Positions 19,392 to 29,282 of a stretch of 64,000 bases of DNA are shown here, piece by piece. The notes below the pieces were generated by a model. It made no database searches. It was not told where the DNA came from and saw only the letters and a program-made list of their open reading frames with translations. Numbering within the stretch: the first letter of the stretch is position 1; every line of letters begins with the position of its first letter. This DNA comes from Alcanivorax jadensis T9. Its GTDB lineage: Bacteria > Pseudomonadota > Gammaproteobacteria > Pseudomonadales > Alcanivoracaceae. Position numbers and translations under genes: made by a program. The stretch covers positions 62,001-126,000 of the forward strand of contig NZ_ARXU01000007.1 in NCBI RefSeq assembly GCF_000756655.1, in the 5' to 3' direction.

Positions 19392-20827
19392 GTTGGGAAG
19401 TCGTGATCGGTCTGGAAATTCATGTCCAGCTCAACACCGTCAGCAAACTGTTTTCCGGCAGCAAACTGTCCACCGGCGCCGAGCCGAATACCCAGGCATC
19501 ATTGGTAGACCTGGGCATGCCCGGCACCCTGCCGGTGGTGAACAAGGAAGCGGTGCGCAAGGCCGCACTGTTCGGTCTGGCCATCAATGCGGACATCTGT
19601 CGCCACAGTGTGTTTGAACGGAAAAATTATTTTTATCCGGATCTGCCGAAGGGCTATCAAACCACTCAGTTAGCCGAACCTATTGTCGGTGCCGGCGTCG
19701 TGGAAATTCAGCTGGAAAGCGGCGAAAAGAAAAACGTGCGCATCCACCATGCGCATCTGGAAGAAGACGCAGGGAAATCCTTGCACGAAGACTTCCATGG
19801 CATGACCGGCATCGACCTGAATCGGGCCGGCACGCCGCTGATCGAAGTGGTCACGGAACCGGATATGTCCAATGCCGAAGAAGCGGTGGCATTCGCTCGC
19901 AAACTACACGCCATCGTCACCTCTATCGGCATCTGCGATGGCGACATGTCCCAGGGCAACATGCGTTTTGATGTGAACGTATCCATCCGCAAGCCCGGCG
20001 ATGAACTGGGCACCCGTACCGAGACCAAAAACCTGAACTCTTTCCGCTTCATGGAAAAAGCCATTGCGCTGGAAGTGGAACGACAGATTGATGTGCTCGA
20101 AGACGGCGGCGAAATCGTGCAGGAGACCCGTCTCTACAATGGCGACACGCACACCGCCCGCTCCATGCGCAGCAAGGAAGATGCCAACGACTACCGCTAC
20201 TTCCCCTGCCCGGATCTGCTCCCGGTAGCCATTACCGACGCAGATATCGAGGCACTGAAAGCCGCCATGCCGGAACTGCCCAATGCGCGCAAGGCTCGTT
20301 TCATCGACGACTATCAGTTGTCCGAGTACGACGCCGATCTGTTGTCCGGCTCCGTCGCCACCGCCACCTTCTTTGAAGCGGTCACCAAGGCTGGCGGCGA
20401 CGCCAAGCTGGCAGCCAACTGGGTGATGGGTGAAATGGCCGCCAGGTTGAACGCGGAAGAAAAAACCATCAGCGACAGCCCTGTTTCTGCCGAACAACTG
20501 GGGCAACTGATTGCCCGTCTCAAGGACGGCACCATCAGCTCCAAAATTGCCAAGCAGGTATTCGAAGCCTGCTGGGCCGGCGAAGGTGACCCGGATGCCA
20601 TCATTGAAGCCAAGGGCCTCAAACAGATGAGCGACAGCGGCGAGCTGGAAAAAATCGTCGATGACATCATCGCCAACAACGCCGCCCAGGTTGAAGATTA
20701 CCGCAACTCTGACGATGCCAAGAAAAAGAAAAAAATCGGTTTCTTTGTGGGCCAGGCAATGAAGGCGACACAGGGCAAAGCAAACCCGCAGCAATTGAAC
20801 CAGTTATTGCAGAAAAAACTGCAATAA
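19388..20827 (+). CDS. gatB: Asp-tRNA(Asn)/Glu-tRNA(Gln) amidotransferase subunit B
   Basis: The tRNA-binding and transamidation subunit. 479 residues: the GatB catalytic domain starts [15 protein letters not shown], has [15 protein letters not shown] at about 80-95 and [17 protein letters not shown] around 140. The C-terminal YqeY-like tail domain ends [23 protein letters not shown] overlap with gatA. A heptad-phased hairpin (20833-20891) lies directly after the stop and may end the operon. Confidence 0.97.
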   Translation: MSWEVVIGLEIHVQLNTVSKLFSGSKLSTGAEPNTQASLVDLGMPGTLPVVNKEAVRKAALFGLAINADICRHSVFERKNYFYPDLPKGYQTTQLAEPIVGAGVVEIQLESGEKKNVRIHHAHLEEDAGKSLHEDFHGMTGIDLNRAGTPLIEVVTEPDMSNAEEAVAFARKLHAIVTSIGICDGDMSQGNMRFDVNVSIRKPGDELGTRTETKNLNSFRFMEKAIALEVERQIDVLEDGGEIVQETRLYNGDTHTARSMRSKEDANDYRYFPCPDLLPVAITDADIEALKAAMPELPNARKARFIDDYQLSEYDADLLSGSVATATFFEAVTKAGGDAKLAANWVMGEMAARLNAEEKTISDSPVSAEQLGQLIARLKDGTISSKIAKQVFEACWAGEGDPDAIIEAKGLKQMSDSGELEKIVDDIIANNAAQVEDYRNSDDAKKKKKIGFFVGQAMKATQGKANPQQLNQLLQKKLQ

Positions 20828-20832
20828 CGCAT

Positions 20833-20891
20833 CACACCCACACGCTCCACTCGTCACGCTTTTTGCGTGCTGGCGTGAAGCGTGTGGCGTG
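20833..20891. repeat. Heptad-phased hairpin after gatB
   Basis: Left arm 20833-20859 (CACACCCACACGCTCCACTC, then GTCACGC), five T, right arm 20865-20891 (GCGTGCTGGCGTGAAGCGTG, then TGGCGTG). The right arm reads as 7-mers GCGTGNN in register. With the T5 loop it could act in termination, but the T-run is in the loop and not after the stem. Confidence 0.7.
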
Positions 20892-20910
20892 CCAGCCAGC
20901 CGGAGGCTAT

Positions 20911-21726
20911 ATGACCACCACCTTCCAGAACCGCGTTACCCTGGAAAAGAAAAATGACATTGCCTATGTCACTTTGAACCGGGCCGACAAGTACAACGGC
21001 CTGGATTTCGCCATGATGGAAGGACTGGTGGAAGCTGCCAAAGCCGTACGCAAGGACAAGAGCCTGCGCGTGGTCATCATGCAGGGCGAAGGCAAGGCCT
21101 TTTGTGCCGGGCTGGATTTCGGCACGGTGATGAAACAGCCGCTGAAATTACTGAAAGGTTTCACCAAATACGGCGTCAAGAAAACCAACCTGTTTCAGGA
21201 AGTCTGCTGGTGCTGGCGCGAGCTGCCCATTCCGGTCATCACTGTGCTGCATGGTTACTGCTACGGTGGCGGCATGCAGATCGCCCTGGCAGCGGATTTC
21301 CGTATCAGCACCCCGGACTGCGAAATGTCGATCATGGAAATCAAGTGGGGGCTGATCCCGGACATGACAGGCAGTGTCACCGTGCGCGAACTGGTTCCCA
21401 TGGATGTGGCCAAAGAACTGACCATGACCGGCCGCCTGTTCAAGGGTGACGAAGCCAAGACCCTGAATCTGGTCACCCGGGTTGCCGACGACCCACTGGC
21501 GGAAGCCGAGCAACTGGCCGAGGCCATCAAGACCCGTTCCCCGGATGGCATCAGCGCGGCCAAGAGTCTGTTCCAGCAAACCTGGAATGCACCGGAAGCC
21601 CAAGCCTTCGATACCGAAAGCAAACTGCAGTTCAAGCTGCTGCGCGGCAAAAACTATCGTCGCGCCCTGCAGGCGGGACAGAAAAAGGAAGCACCGCAAT
21701 TCGGCCCCCGCGAGCGGGACTACTGA
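20911..21726 (+). CDS. Enoyl-CoA hydratase/isomerase (crotonase) family protein
   Basis: 271 residues from the ATG at 20911, which has a near-perfect GGAGG site upstream. The crotonase fold is clear: first oxyanion-hole segment GKAFCAGLDFG and second GYCYGGGMQIALAADFR. The usual catalytic Glu region reads MEIKWGLIPDMTGSVTVREL, where the second Glu of true hydratases is replaced, so an isomerase or other crotonase-type activity is possible. Substrate not predictable; likely fatty-acid or hydrocarbon-derived acyl-CoA metabolism. Monocistronic, between two hairpin-rich spacers. Confidence 0.85.
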   Translation: MTTTFQNRVTLEKKNDIAYVTLNRADKYNGLDFAMMEGLVEAAKAVRKDKSLRVVIMQGEGKAFCAGLDFGTVMKQPLKLLKGFTKYGVKKTNLFQEVCWCWRELPIPVITVLHGYCYGGGMQIALAADFRISTPDCEMSIMEIKWGLIPDMTGSVTVRELVPMDVAKELTMTGRLFKGDEAKTLNLVTRVADDPLAEAEQLAEAIKTRSPDGISAAKSLFQQTWNAPEAQAFDTESKLQFKLLRGKNYRRALQAGQKKEAPQFGPRERDY

Positions 21727-21739
21727 GGGAATCTCTGAG

Positions 21740-21840
21740 TTGACGCCTGACGCCAGCCCCTGAGCAGCGTAAGGACGCCTTTTCCACGCCACGCGCTTTA
21801 TCTGTTTTGACCGGTCTGGCGCCCCGCATCAGGCGTCCTT
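21740..21840. repeat. Imperfect inverted repeats after the crotonase gene
   Basis: AAGGACGCCT (21771-21780) is complementary to AGGCGTCCTT (21831-21840) across a 50-nt loop. Upstream, TTGACGCCTGACGCCAG shows a 7-nt phase (GACGCCT, GACGCCA). Possible transcript end of the crotonase gene. The rest of 21727-21967 shows nothing else. Confidence 0.5.
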
Positions 21841-21967
21841 GCTGTTTTCTTTGCCACCCTGTCTCCAACTTTTGCCATCCAGCACCATCCACTGCCAACT
21901 CACCCCTGTTTCGTAGCCGCTTCTTACGGCATACTCAGGCAAAAATCTGAGTTTGTTGAGGCACAGC

Positions 21968-22750
21968 ATGATTTCCGTGGCCGAAGCCAGCGGCGGCTTT
22001 TCCGCCCTGACCCGCATGTACAAACGTCTGGTCGATGAATTTATCGGGCAGCTCCCGCTGCAACCCCAGTCATTCCCTCTGGCCCCCACCGAGGATGCCT
22101 TCCAGCAAGGCATGTGTGCCGACACCACCTATGTGGTGAAAGGTGGCATGCTGGGCATGCGCTGCCAGACTCGCAAACTGTTTACCTGGGACGAGGGGGA
22201 CATGATTCTCCCAGACGCTGGCAGCGACGAGGTCAACTACTACGCAGAAAGCGCAGTGTTACTGGCCGCCTACCCCACCGTAAAACTGGTGGAAGCGGCG
22301 CTGGCCGATGAACAACTGGCGCGACTGTGGACACGCATCCTCACCATCCAGCAGGCCATGCTGGTACGCCTGCTGGCGGCCCATGTGCCGGAAGAAAGCC
22401 ATACCACCCCAGGCTTTGCCTACTTTGAACCCGGCGACGTGATCATCCGCCAGGGGGAACCGGCGGATTATGTCTTCAGCCTGTTCGAAGGTCAGGCGGA
22501 TGTGCTGGTGGATGATGTGGTCGTGGGCCATGTCAGCGAAGGCGAAGTCCTCGGCGCTATCGCCCTGCTTACCCACTCACCGCGCAGCGCCACGGTGAGG
22601 GCAAAACGCCGCTGCTCCGTGGTCAAGGTGCCCAAGCATCAATTCAAGGACCTGATCCGCACCAACCCTGGCATGATCCACAGCCTGCTTACCGACATGG
22701 CTCGGCAGGTCACCGATCTCAATAGTCAGGTGGTCCAGCTGTCCGCCTGA
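21968..22750 (+). CDS. Cyclic-nucleotide-binding domain protein with divergent N-terminal domain
   Basis: 260 residues from the ATG at 21968, preceded by TTGAGG. The C-terminal half (about 140-260) is a clear cNMP-binding barrel: FEPGDVIIRQGEPADYVFSL and EGEVLGAIALLTHSPRSATV. The N-terminal half looks like a degenerate copy (CADTTYVVKGGMLGMRC) without an obvious phosphate cassette. No helix-turn-helix is visible, so it is probably an intracellular sensor and not a transcription factor. It stands alone between the crotonase gene and a small membrane-protein gene. Confidence 0.85.
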   Translation: MISVAEASGGFSALTRMYKRLVDEFIGQLPLQPQSFPLAPTEDAFQQGMCADTTYVVKGGMLGMRCQTRKLFTWDEGDMILPDAGSDEVNYYAESAVLLAAYPTVKLVEAALADEQLARLWTRILTIQQAMLVRLLAAHVPEESHTTPGFAYFEPGDVIIRQGEPADYVFSLFEGQADVLVDDVVVGHVSEGEVLGAIALLTHSPRSATVRAKRRCSVVKVPKHQFKDLIRTNPGMIHSLLTDMARQVTDLNSQVVQLSA

Positions 22751-22868
22751 GCCTGTAAGGTCCTGTATTGTCCCTCCCGGAACAGGGGCCTATATTGGAG
22801 TCACAGAGGTTGGCCCGGACAACTTCTCGCAAGGCCGACCTTCGTCCACAGCCAGGGAGGTCCCGACC

Positions 22869-23066
22869 ATGCGCCATATTCTCTCCATCGCCATCATTAT
22901 CTGCCTGTTGATTCTGGTGGCGGTCTATTTCCTGTCTGACTCCGAGCCCGAGATCACCCAGCCCGGCTTTATCCTGGAGCCAGAGCAGCAAACCGTTACC
23001 ACACCGCAATCCGCTTCCAGCCGCCAGGATAATCCCGGTGAAACGTCCTCGCCCGCAGAGTACTGA
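22869..23066 (+). CDS. Small single-pass membrane protein, unknown
   Basis: 65 residues. One N-terminal membrane helix (ILSIAIIICLLILVAVYFL) is followed by an acidic, Thr/Ser/Gln-rich tail of about 40 residues. A strong GGGAGG site lies seven bases before the ATG, which makes it a likely real gene despite its length. No family is recognised. The topology suggests an inner-membrane anchor with a short soluble tail. Confidence 0.65.
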   Translation: MRHILSIAIIICLLILVAVYFLSDSEPEITQPGFILEPEQQTVTTPQSASSRQDNPGETSSPAEY

Positions 23067-23125
23067 TCCCGGCTCTCTGGCGGACACAGACTGCACCGGG
23101 AGGATCCACAAACGGAACGGCTGAC

Positions 23126-23153
23126 GGCGAGGGGCGAGGGGCGAGGGGCGAGA
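23126..23153. repeat. Tandem 7-mer GGCGAGG x4
   Basis: Four consecutive 7-mers, GGCGAGG three times and GGCGAGA once. It lies in the spacer between the small membrane protein and moeB. A direct tandem array with no inverted partner. Confidence 0.9.
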
Positions 23154-23233
23154 AGTTAAGAGCAGAAAACTACTATAGCCGAGAGCCTTGCCCTTCAAGA
23201 CTTGCGTCTACCAACACAAGCCAGGCCCTGCGG

Positions 23234-23977
23234 TTATGGCCGGGAACAGACCGGGCAGGTCGGATCTTTATGAAAGCGCATTTCCCGCCAGGACAGGGTT
23301 CGACCGTCAAACAACCGTAGGGTGGCGGGCAAAGGTTTGCTCTGCAGCACCTGTATGGCAGCCAAGGCCTGCAGGGTGCCGATGGTACCCACCACCGGGC
23401 CGACGATGCCCGCCTGGCTGCAGGCCAGATCGCCGTCGGTGCCATCGCCGTAGACGCAGGCGTAGCAGGCGCTGTCCGCCTGGCGCAGGTCGAACACCGC
23501 CAATTGCCCGTCCATGCGGATGGCGGCGCCACTGATCAGCGGCTTCCGGTGAGCCACACAGGCCTGATTGATGCTCTGACGCGTGGCGAAATTATCGGTG
23601 CAGTCCAGCACCACACTGGCCGCTGCCACCTCCCGGTCCAGCCAGTCGACGTCGACCCGCAGGGTATGCGCTTGCACCGACACCTCCGGGTTCAGCGCCA
23701 GCAATTGCGCCTTCAGGGCCTCGGCCTTGGACTGGCCCACATCTGCGCTCCGAAAGGCCACCTGCCGATGCAGGTTGCTCAATTCCACTGCATCATCGTC
23801 TGCCAGCACCAGCTCGCCGACCCCGGCACCAGCCAGGTATAACGTTGCCGGGCTGGCCAGCCCGCCACAGCCCACCACCAACACCCGCGCCCCGGCCAGG
23901 GCGTCCTGCCCGGCCAGATCAAATTCCTCCACCATCAACTGGCGGCTGTAGCGAAGTAGCTGGTCATCGTTGAGCAT
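23234..23977 (-). CDS. moeB: MoeB/ThiF-family sulfur-carrier adenylyltransferase
   Basis: E1-like enzyme that adenylates the C-terminal glycine of a sulfur-carrier protein (MoaD for molybdopterin, or ThiS). From the ATG at 23977 it has 247 residues beginning MLNDDQLLRYSRQ, the Pseudomonas-type MoeB start. Features: nucleotide loop VVGCGGLASPATLYLA, the NLHRQ arginine finger, and zinc-binding cysteine pairs CYAC (about 185) and CPVC at the C-terminus. The neighbour set moeB-prmC-prfA-hemA matches Pseudomonas. A heptad element and a REP-like unit occupy the 100 bp between prmC and moeB. Confidence 0.9.
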   Translation of the reverse strand: MLNDDQLLRYSRQLMVEEFDLAGQDALAGARVLVVGCGGLASPATLYLAGAGVGELVLADDDAVELSNLHRQVAFRSADVGQSKAEALKAQLLALNPEVSVQAHTLRVDVDWLDREVAAASVVLDCTDNFATRQSINQACVAHRKPLISGAAIRMDGQLAVFDLRQADSACYACVYGDGTDGDLACSQAGIVGPVVGTIGTLQALAAIQVLQSKPLPATLRLFDGRTLSWREMRFHKDPTCPVCSRP

Positions 23978-24015
23978 CGTCATCTCGCTGGCACGCAAAG
24001 GCTCTGGCATTCCAT

Positions 24016-24046
24016 GGTGCAGTTCGCTGCGCTCAGTGCACCCTAC
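24016..24046. repeat. REP-like palindrome, relative of the 6061 repeat
   Basis: On the minus strand it reads GTAGGGTGCACTGAGCGCAG, then CGAACTGCACC. It shares GTAGGGTG and the nested GGTG ... CACC design with the arms at 6061-6164. As there, a heptad element lies beside it (24062-24102). Confidence 0.7.
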
Positions 24047-24061
24047 TGATTCGGTGTTCGG

Positions 24062-24102
24062 GGTTTTCGCTGTTAACTATTCACTATTAACTGTTAACTG
24101 CC
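24062..24102. repeat. Heptad element supplying the prmC C-terminus
   Basis: On the minus strand: 7-mers GTTAACA, GTTAATA, GTGAATA, GTTAACA, then GCGAAAACC. The codons CAG TTA ACA GTT AAT AGT GAA TAG inside it encode the last residues QLTVNSE and the stop of prmC. Confidence 0.85.
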
Positions 24103-24913
24103 CCACCGTCACCCGCTCATTCCCCCCCAGGTCCTGCTCGGTGCGCACCGCGTCAAAGCCGCCCTCTTCCATCAGTGCTCGCACCTCACTGCCCTGTTGG
24201 TAACCATGTTCCAGCAGCAACCAGCCACCGGCAACCAGACAGCCTGAAGACTGCTTGATGATGGTGGCCAGGTCCGCCAGGCCCCGCTGATCTGCCACTA
24301 ACGCAGAGCGCGGTTCGAAGCGCACATCGCCTTCTTCAAGGTGATGATCCGTCGGGTCGATATAGGGCGGGTTGCTGACGACCAGGTCGAACGGGCCATC
24401 GCAGCCCTCCAGCCAGTTGCCCTGCTGCAAGGTGACCCGGGCAAACAAGTCACGGGCGTTGCACTGGGCCACCGACAGGGCCTCGGCACTCAGATCAATC
24501 AGGGTCACCTGCCACTGGGGGCGCTCCAGAGCCAGGGACAGGCCAATGGCACCAGTACCGGTGCCCAGGTCCACGACCCGGGCGGGGCCGGCGGGCCCTA
24601 GCTGCAAAGCCAGCTCCACCAGGGTTTCGGTGTCCGGGCGGGGGATCAGGGTGTCGGCGGTAACGGTGAAACGACGGCCAAAGAATTCACGCTCGCCGGT
24701 CAGGTGAGCCACTGGCTCACCCTGTTCGCGGCGAGTCAGCAGGGCCAGAAATCGCTGCTGCTGCTGCGCATCCAGCTCTCTTTCCGGCCAGGTGAACAGA
24801 TAGCTGCGCGGCCGCGCCAGCACATGGCACAGCAGCACCTGGGCGTCCAGGCTCGCACTGGGAGACGCTGCAAGCCGCTCACGGGCCTGACGCAGGGCCG
24901 CATCAATGCGCAT
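24077..24913 (-). CDS. prmC: Peptide chain release factor N5-glutamine methyltransferase PrmC
   Basis: Methylates the glutamine of the GGQ motif of RF1/RF2. 278 residues: helical N-terminal domain, then a class I methyltransferase domain with SAM motif VVDLGTGTGAIGLSLA (about 114-128) and the substrate-glutamine motif NPPY at 181-184. The ATG is one base after the prfA stop, so RF1 and its modifying enzyme are coupled. The last seven residues (QLTVNSE) come from a heptad repeat, which suggests the original 3' end was displaced. Confidence 0.96.
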   Translation of the reverse strand: MRIDAALRQARERLAASPSASLDAQVLLCHVLARPRSYLFTWPERELDAQQQQRFLALLTRREQGEPVAHLTGEREFFGRRFTVTADTLIPRPDTETLVELALQLGPAGPARVVDLGTGTGAIGLSLALERPQWQVTLIDLSAEALSVAQCNARDLFARVTLQQGNWLEGCDGPFDLVVSNPPYIDPTDHHLEEGDVRFEPRSALVADQRGLADLATIIKQSSGCLVAGGWLLLEHGYQQGSEVRALMEEGGFDAVRTEQDLGGNERVTVGQLTVNSE

Positions 24914-24914
24914 C

Positions 24915-26000
24915 TCAGCTGTCGCCCAGGGTCGCCAACAGATCCGCCTGGTGTTCGGACATCAGCGCACCCAGCAATTCATCCAGGTCCCCTTCCATGA
25001 TTTCACCGAGCCGGTAAAGCGTCAGGTTGATGCGATGATCGCTCACCCGACCCTGGGGATAATTATAGGTACGAATACGCTCGGAACGATCCCCGGAGCC
25101 CACCAGGGATTTACGCTCGGCCGCCTGCTCCGCATGGGCGGCATTCTGCTGGGCATCATACAGTTTGGCGCTGAGCAGGCTCATGGCCTTGGCCTTGTTC
25201 TTGTGCTGGCTACGCTCGTCCTGGCATTCCACCACCACGCCGGTGGGCAGGTGGGTAATACGCACAGCGGAGTCGGTGGTGTTCACGTGCTGACCACCGG
25301 CACCGGAGGAACGGTAGGTGTCGATACGCAGGTCTTCGGTGCGAATCTGGATATCACCGAGATCCTCGGCTTCCGCCATGATCGCAACCGTACAGGCGGA
25401 GGTATGAATACGCCCCTGGGATTCCGTCGCGGGCACTCGCTGCACCCGATGGGCACCGGATTCAAACTTGAAGCGGGAATAGACACCATCACCGATGACC
25501 CGTGCGATCACTTCCTTGTAGCCGCCATGCTCGCCTTCGCTGGCACTCACCAGCTCGACTTTCCAGCCATTCTGCTCGGCATATTTGCTGTACATGCGGA
25601 ACAGGTCACCGGCAAAAATCGCCGCCTCATCACCGCCGGTACCGGCGCGTACTTCCAGAAACACATTGGCACCGTCGCGGGGGTCCTTGGGCAACATCAG
25701 CTTCTGCAGCTCGTCAGCCAGTGCATCCATCCTGGTGGTCGCGTCACGGGCTTCTTCCTGGCCCATTTCGCGCATCTCAGGATCACTGTCATCCTGCATT
25801 GCCCTGGCGGCGTCCAGGTTGGCAGCGACTTTCAGGTAATCCTGATAACACTTCACCACCGGATCGATTTCCGAATATTCTCGAGACAGGTCCCGAAACT
25901 TTTTCTGGTTACCAATAATCTCCGGGTCCGACAACAGGCCGGACAATTCTTCAAAACGGTCGGCCAGCTTTTCCAGCTTGCCTTGCAAAGACGCTTTCAT
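24915..26000 (-). CDS. prfA: Peptide chain release factor 1
   Basis: Reads UAA and UAG stop codons. 361 residues, family length. The codon-recognition tripeptide PAT is at 190-192 and the catalytic GGQ at 235-237 ([17 protein letters not shown]). Lies between hemA (upstream, 17 bp) and prmC (1 bp) in the conserved hemA-prfA-prmC operon. Confidence 0.98.
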   Translation of the reverse strand: MKASLQGKLEKLADRFEELSGLLSDPEIIGNQKKFRDLSREYSEIDPVVKCYQDYLKVAANLDAARAMQDDSDPEMREMGQEEARDATTRMDALADELQKLMLPKDPRDGANVFLEVRAGTGGDEAAIFAGDLFRMYSKYAEQNGWKVELVSASEGEHGGYKEVIARVIGDGVYSRFKFESGAHRVQRVPATESQGRIHTSACTVAIMAEAEDLGDIQIRTEDLRIDTYRSSGAGGQHVNTTDSAVRITHLPTGVVVECQDERSQHKNKAKAMSLLSAKLYDAQQNAAHAEQAAERKSLVGSGDRSERIRTYNYPQGRVSDHRINLTLYRLGEIMEGDLDELLGALMSEHQADLLATLGDS

Positions 26001-26017
26001 AAGGCCCTCAGAGGGAT

Positions 26018-27289
26018 TTATTTCGGTTCGGACGGGGTGTCCGGGTCGTCAAGCAGCAACTCGCGGGCCAGCAGCAATGATTCTGCCCGGCCCTCCGCCG
26101 CCAGCTTGCGCAGGGTCACACTGGGCGTATGCAGCCACTTGTTGACCAGGGAATGCTGAAACTTGCGCAGTACCTGCTCCGGGTCTCCGCCGTTGTGCAG
26201 CTGCTGGAGCGCTTTCTCCAGCTCGCTCTCGGCCAGGCTGGTACGCTGCTGGCGATACTCTCGCAGCACGCTCACCGCATCCTGCTCACGGCGCTGGCGA
26301 CGGTGGCGGACGATGGCATCGCGAATCAGCTCGGCAGCCTCCTGGGCGGCCTGCTGTCGGGCACGAACATTTTCCTGAATCGCTTCCTGCAGATGATCCA
26401 CCGTGTACAGATAGACATCATCCAGGTCACCCACCTCGGGCTCGATATCGCGAGGCACGGCGATATCGACCATGAACATGGGTTTGTGACGACGTTTTTT
26501 CAGGGCTCGTTCGATCATCCCCTTACCCAGGATAGGCAGGGGCGCAGCGGTACAGGAAATCAGGATATCCGCCCGCTCCAGAGCCACCGGCAACTCTTCA
26601 AGGCTGATGCCGCGACCGCCGACACTGGCAGCCAGCTCCGCAGCCCGTTGCTGGGTACGGTTGGCGATGGTGATTTCGCTGACCTGTTGTTCGTTGAGGT
26701 GACGCGCCACCAGCTCGATCATCTCCCCGGCGCCGATCAACAGAGCGCGGCTCTTTTTCAGGTCGGCAAAGATATGGCGGGCAAAGGACACCGCTGCATA
26801 GGCCACGGATACCGGGTTGGCGCCGATACCGGTTTCGGTGCGGATGCGTTTGGCCACCGAGAACACTTCCTGGAACAGCCGCGACAACTCGCCATTCAAC
26901 AACCCCGCCTCATGGGCACGGGCATAGGCTTCTCGCATCTGACCCAGAATCTGCGGCTCGCCCAGTACCAGCGAGTCCAGGCCGCCGGCCACCCGCATCA
27001 TGTGTTCCAGGGCCTGCTCGCCCTGGTGCTGATAGAGCACGGACACCAGCTTGTCCACCGGCAGGTGGCGGCTTTGCGCCAGCCAGGCAGCAAAATCCGG
27101 CACTGCCTCGTCAACCAGACAATACAGTTCGGTACGGTTACAGGTGGAAAGCAGGGCCGCCTCGCGCACCCCGGGCATGTCTCGCAGGCTGGCCAGCGCC
27201 GCTTCCGCCTGCTGCGTGGAGAACGCCAGACGTTCACGCAACTCCACATCCGCGGTGGTGTGATTTACGCCAACAGCGACTAGATTCAT
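26018..27289 (-). CDS. hemA: Glutamyl-tRNA reductase
   Basis: First committed enzyme of C5-pathway tetrapyrrole synthesis: reduces glutamyl-tRNA to glutamate-1-semialdehyde with NADPH. 423 residues. The catalytic Cys50 lies in [12 protein letters not shown]. The family signature is [19 protein letters not shown] (about 107-125); the NADPH domain has [13 protein letters not shown], and the C-terminal dimerisation helix is present. It diverges from the TPR-lolB-ispE operon across 289 bp. Confidence 0.97.
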   Translation of the reverse strand: MNLVAVGVNHTTADVELRERLAFSTQQAEAALASLRDMPGVREAALLSTCNRTELYCLVDEAVPDFAAWLAQSRHLPVDKLVSVLYQHQGEQALEHMMRVAGGLDSLVLGEPQILGQMREAYARAHEAGLLNGELSRLFQEVFSVAKRIRTETGIGANPVSVAYAAVSFARHIFADLKKSRALLIGAGEMIELVARHLNEQQVSEITIANRTQQRAAELAASVGGRGISLEELPVALERADILISCTAAPLPILGKGMIERALKKRRHKPMFMVDIAVPRDIEPEVGDLDDVYLYTVDHLQEAIQENVRARQQAAQEAAELIRDAIVRHRRQRREQDAVSVLREYRQQRTSLAESELEKALQQLHNGGDPEQVLRKFQHSLVNKWLHTPSVTLRKLAAEGRAESLLLARELLLDDPDTPSEPK

Positions 27290-27434
27290 AGACTCTCGTG
27301 CCCGCAGCAGACCCGGGCCACTTTCCTCACCGGTTTACACAAGGGCGGCAGTTCATGGAGCGATCATTATGGAACTGTCTGCCTGCCGCACCCGTCAGAA
27401 GGCAATAGCCCGGTGAAAACAGGCCACGCAAGGG

Positions 27435-27451
27435 TCACGCATTTTGCGTGA
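27435..27451. repeat. Small palindrome in the hemA/TPR spacer
   Basis: TCACGCA TTT TGCGTGA hairpin. A further CCACGCA lies just before it. The rest of 27290-27578 shows only the possible promoter listed next. Confidence 0.6.
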
Positions 27452-27518
27452 AAGCGCCCTCCAAAACAATGACGACCCCGCTGATCAACGGCATAGGAAG
27501 GACTTATAACGACCGGGT

Positions 27519-27548
27519 TTGGGCAATCCCGGATCGCTGTGCCATGAT
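27519..27548 (+). promoter_or_regulatory. Possible promoter of the TPR-lolB-ispE operon
   Basis: TTGGGC and CATGAT hexamers separated by 18 bp, ending 30 bp before the ATG at 27579. Pattern match only. Confidence 0.35.
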
Positions 27549-27578
27549 AGCCGGACCATCAAACAGGCATACTGGTTA

Positions 27579-29282
27579 ATGACGCGATTCGCTTTTTTGC
27601 CGCTGTGCGGCGCCCTGCTGCTCAACGGCTGCGCCAGCAAGACACCGGCCCCGACACCCGCCGACCCTGAGCCACCTGCGGCCACCCAGAGCGCCCCGAG
27701 CTATGACAGCGAGACCCTTTCGGACCTGCTGGTAGCGGAAGTGGCCGCCCAGCGGCAGTCTCTGGGCGTGACCCTCGCCTATTACAGCCAGGCGGCCCGT
27801 ACCACCGGCGATCCACAGGTGATCAGCCAGGCGGCACAACTGGCCCATTATCTGGAAGATCACCAGCAGACCCTGGCGCTGAGTCAGCTGTGGCTGGAGA
27901 AGGCCCCCGCCAACGAAGAGGCCCTGCAACTGGCCATTCTTTCGGAAATTCGTCTGGGCAACATCGACGCGGCCAGCCGCTATCTGGACACCCTGCTCGG
28001 CGAACACGGCGGCGACGCCCTGGGCCGACTGGTCAGCCAGGCGCGCGGGCTGGATGCCCAGGGCAACCAGCAACTGGTACAGGCACTGGCGCAACTGTCC
28101 GACCGTTATCCGAAACAGGCACCACTGTGGTACGCCCGCGCCCTGTGGCTGGAACATGAAAACGATTATGCCGGCGCCCTTGAGGCAAACGAACGGGCGC
28201 TGGATCTGATGCCCCGTCACGAAGATGCCCTGCTTCTCAAAGCCCAGTTACTGCACAAACTTGGCGAAGAAAAGCAGGCCCTGCGCCACCTGAAAAAACT
28301 GGTTCGCAAATATCCACAGGCACGGCGCCCCCGGATTGCCTACATCCGCATGCTGCTGGCCGCCGGTGAAACCGGCAAGGCAGAGAAACAGCTTGTCACC
28401 ATGGCCGAGCAGCATCCGGAAGATCTGGATCTGCGCTTCTCGCTGGCCCTGCTGGCCCTGGAAGCGGGCGCCACCGAACCGGCCCGCCGGCAACTCCAGT
28501 CCCTGCTGGCCGAGAATTATCGACCCGATGACATGCACCTCTATCTGGGCCAGGCCGCCGAACAGGCCGAACAGCCGGACCAGGCAGTGGACCATTACCT
28601 CAAAGTCCAGGGGCCCCAGGCGGTTCGCGCCAGCGTCCAGGCTGCCCGTCTGCTCTACCAGCAGGGCAACAGCGATCAGGCCAGCGCGCTGATGGCCAGC
28701 CTGGCCAAGCAGCATCCGGAGCTGGCCACCAGCCTCACCGTCACCGAAGCGGAAATGCGTAACAATATCGGTGACCCTCAAGGCGCCCTTGTCCTGCTTG
28801 ACCGGGCTGTGAAGGCAGAACCGGATAACACCGAACTGCTCTACAGTCGGGCCATGATCGCGGAAAAGACTGGCGATATGGAAAAACTGGAAAGCGATCT
28901 GCGGCGGGTACTGTCCATCAAGCCAGACGATGCCAGCGCCCTCAACGCCCTGGGCTATACACTGGCCAACCGCACCCAGCGCCTGGACGAAGCCTACGAC
29001 TATATTTCCCGAGCTCTGGCATTACGCCCGGACGATCCGGCCATCCTGGATTCCATGGGCTGGGTACTCTACAAACGTGGCGAGATGGAAGCCGCCAGGG
29101 ACTACCTCCGCCGGGCCTACGACAAATTCCCCGACCCGGAAGTGGCCGCCCATTACGGCGAAGTCCTCTGGGTACTGGGCGCCCAGCACCGGGCCCGCCA
29201 GGTATGGCGTGACACCCTGGACAGCAACCCGGACGCCCCGCATATCCGTGAAGTCATGGAAAAACTCGGAGCCCGCCTGTGA
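27579..29282 (+). CDS. TPR-repeat outer-membrane-type lipoprotein
   Basis: 567 residues. The N-terminus MTRFAFLPLCGALLLNGC is a lipoprotein signal (lipobox LNGC). The remainder is built of tetratricopeptide repeats; clear copies include NAEWLEKAPANEEALQLA-like helices early and DASALNALGYTLANRTQRLD and DPAILDSMGWVLYKRGEMEA near the end. It corresponds to the conserved TPR protein that precedes lolB in Pseudomonas. Its biochemical role is not established to my knowledge; a scaffold role at the envelope is plausible. The stop overlaps the lolB GTG start. Confidence 0.9.
   Translation: MTRFAFLPLCGALLLNGCASKTPAPTPADPEPPAATQSAPSYDSETLSDLLVAEVAAQRQSLGVTLAYYSQAARTTGDPQVISQAAQLAHYLEDHQQTLALSQLWLEKAPANEEALQLAILSEIRLGNIDAASRYLDTLLGEHGGDALGRLVSQARGLDAQGNQQLVQALAQLSDRYPKQAPLWYARALWLEHENDYAGALEANERALDLMPRHEDALLLKAQLLHKLGEEKQALRHLKKLVRKYPQARRPRIAYIRMLLAAGETGKAEKQLVTMAEQHPEDLDLRFSLALLALEAGATEPARRQLQSLLAENYRPDDMHLYLGQAAEQAEQPDQAVDHYLKVQGPQAVRASVQAARLLYQQGNSDQASALMASLAKQHPELATSLTVTEAEMRNNIGDPQGALVLLDRAVKAEPDNTELLYSRAMIAEKTGDMEKLESDLRRVLSIKPDDASALNALGYTLANRTQRLDEAYDYISRALALRPDDPAILDSMGWVLYKRGEMEAARDYLRRAYDKFPDPEVAAHYGEVLWVLGAQHRARQVWRDTLDSNPDAPHIREVMEKLGARL

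Noticed and set aside
23126-23153. Tandem GGCGAGG units considered as a CRISPR-like array
   Set aside because: There are no spacers between the 7-mers and no cas genes; it is a simple tandem repeat.
24906-26159. 417-codon open frame antisense to prfA
   Set aside because: Shadow of prfA; His/Gly/Gln-rich translation, no ribosome site or family.
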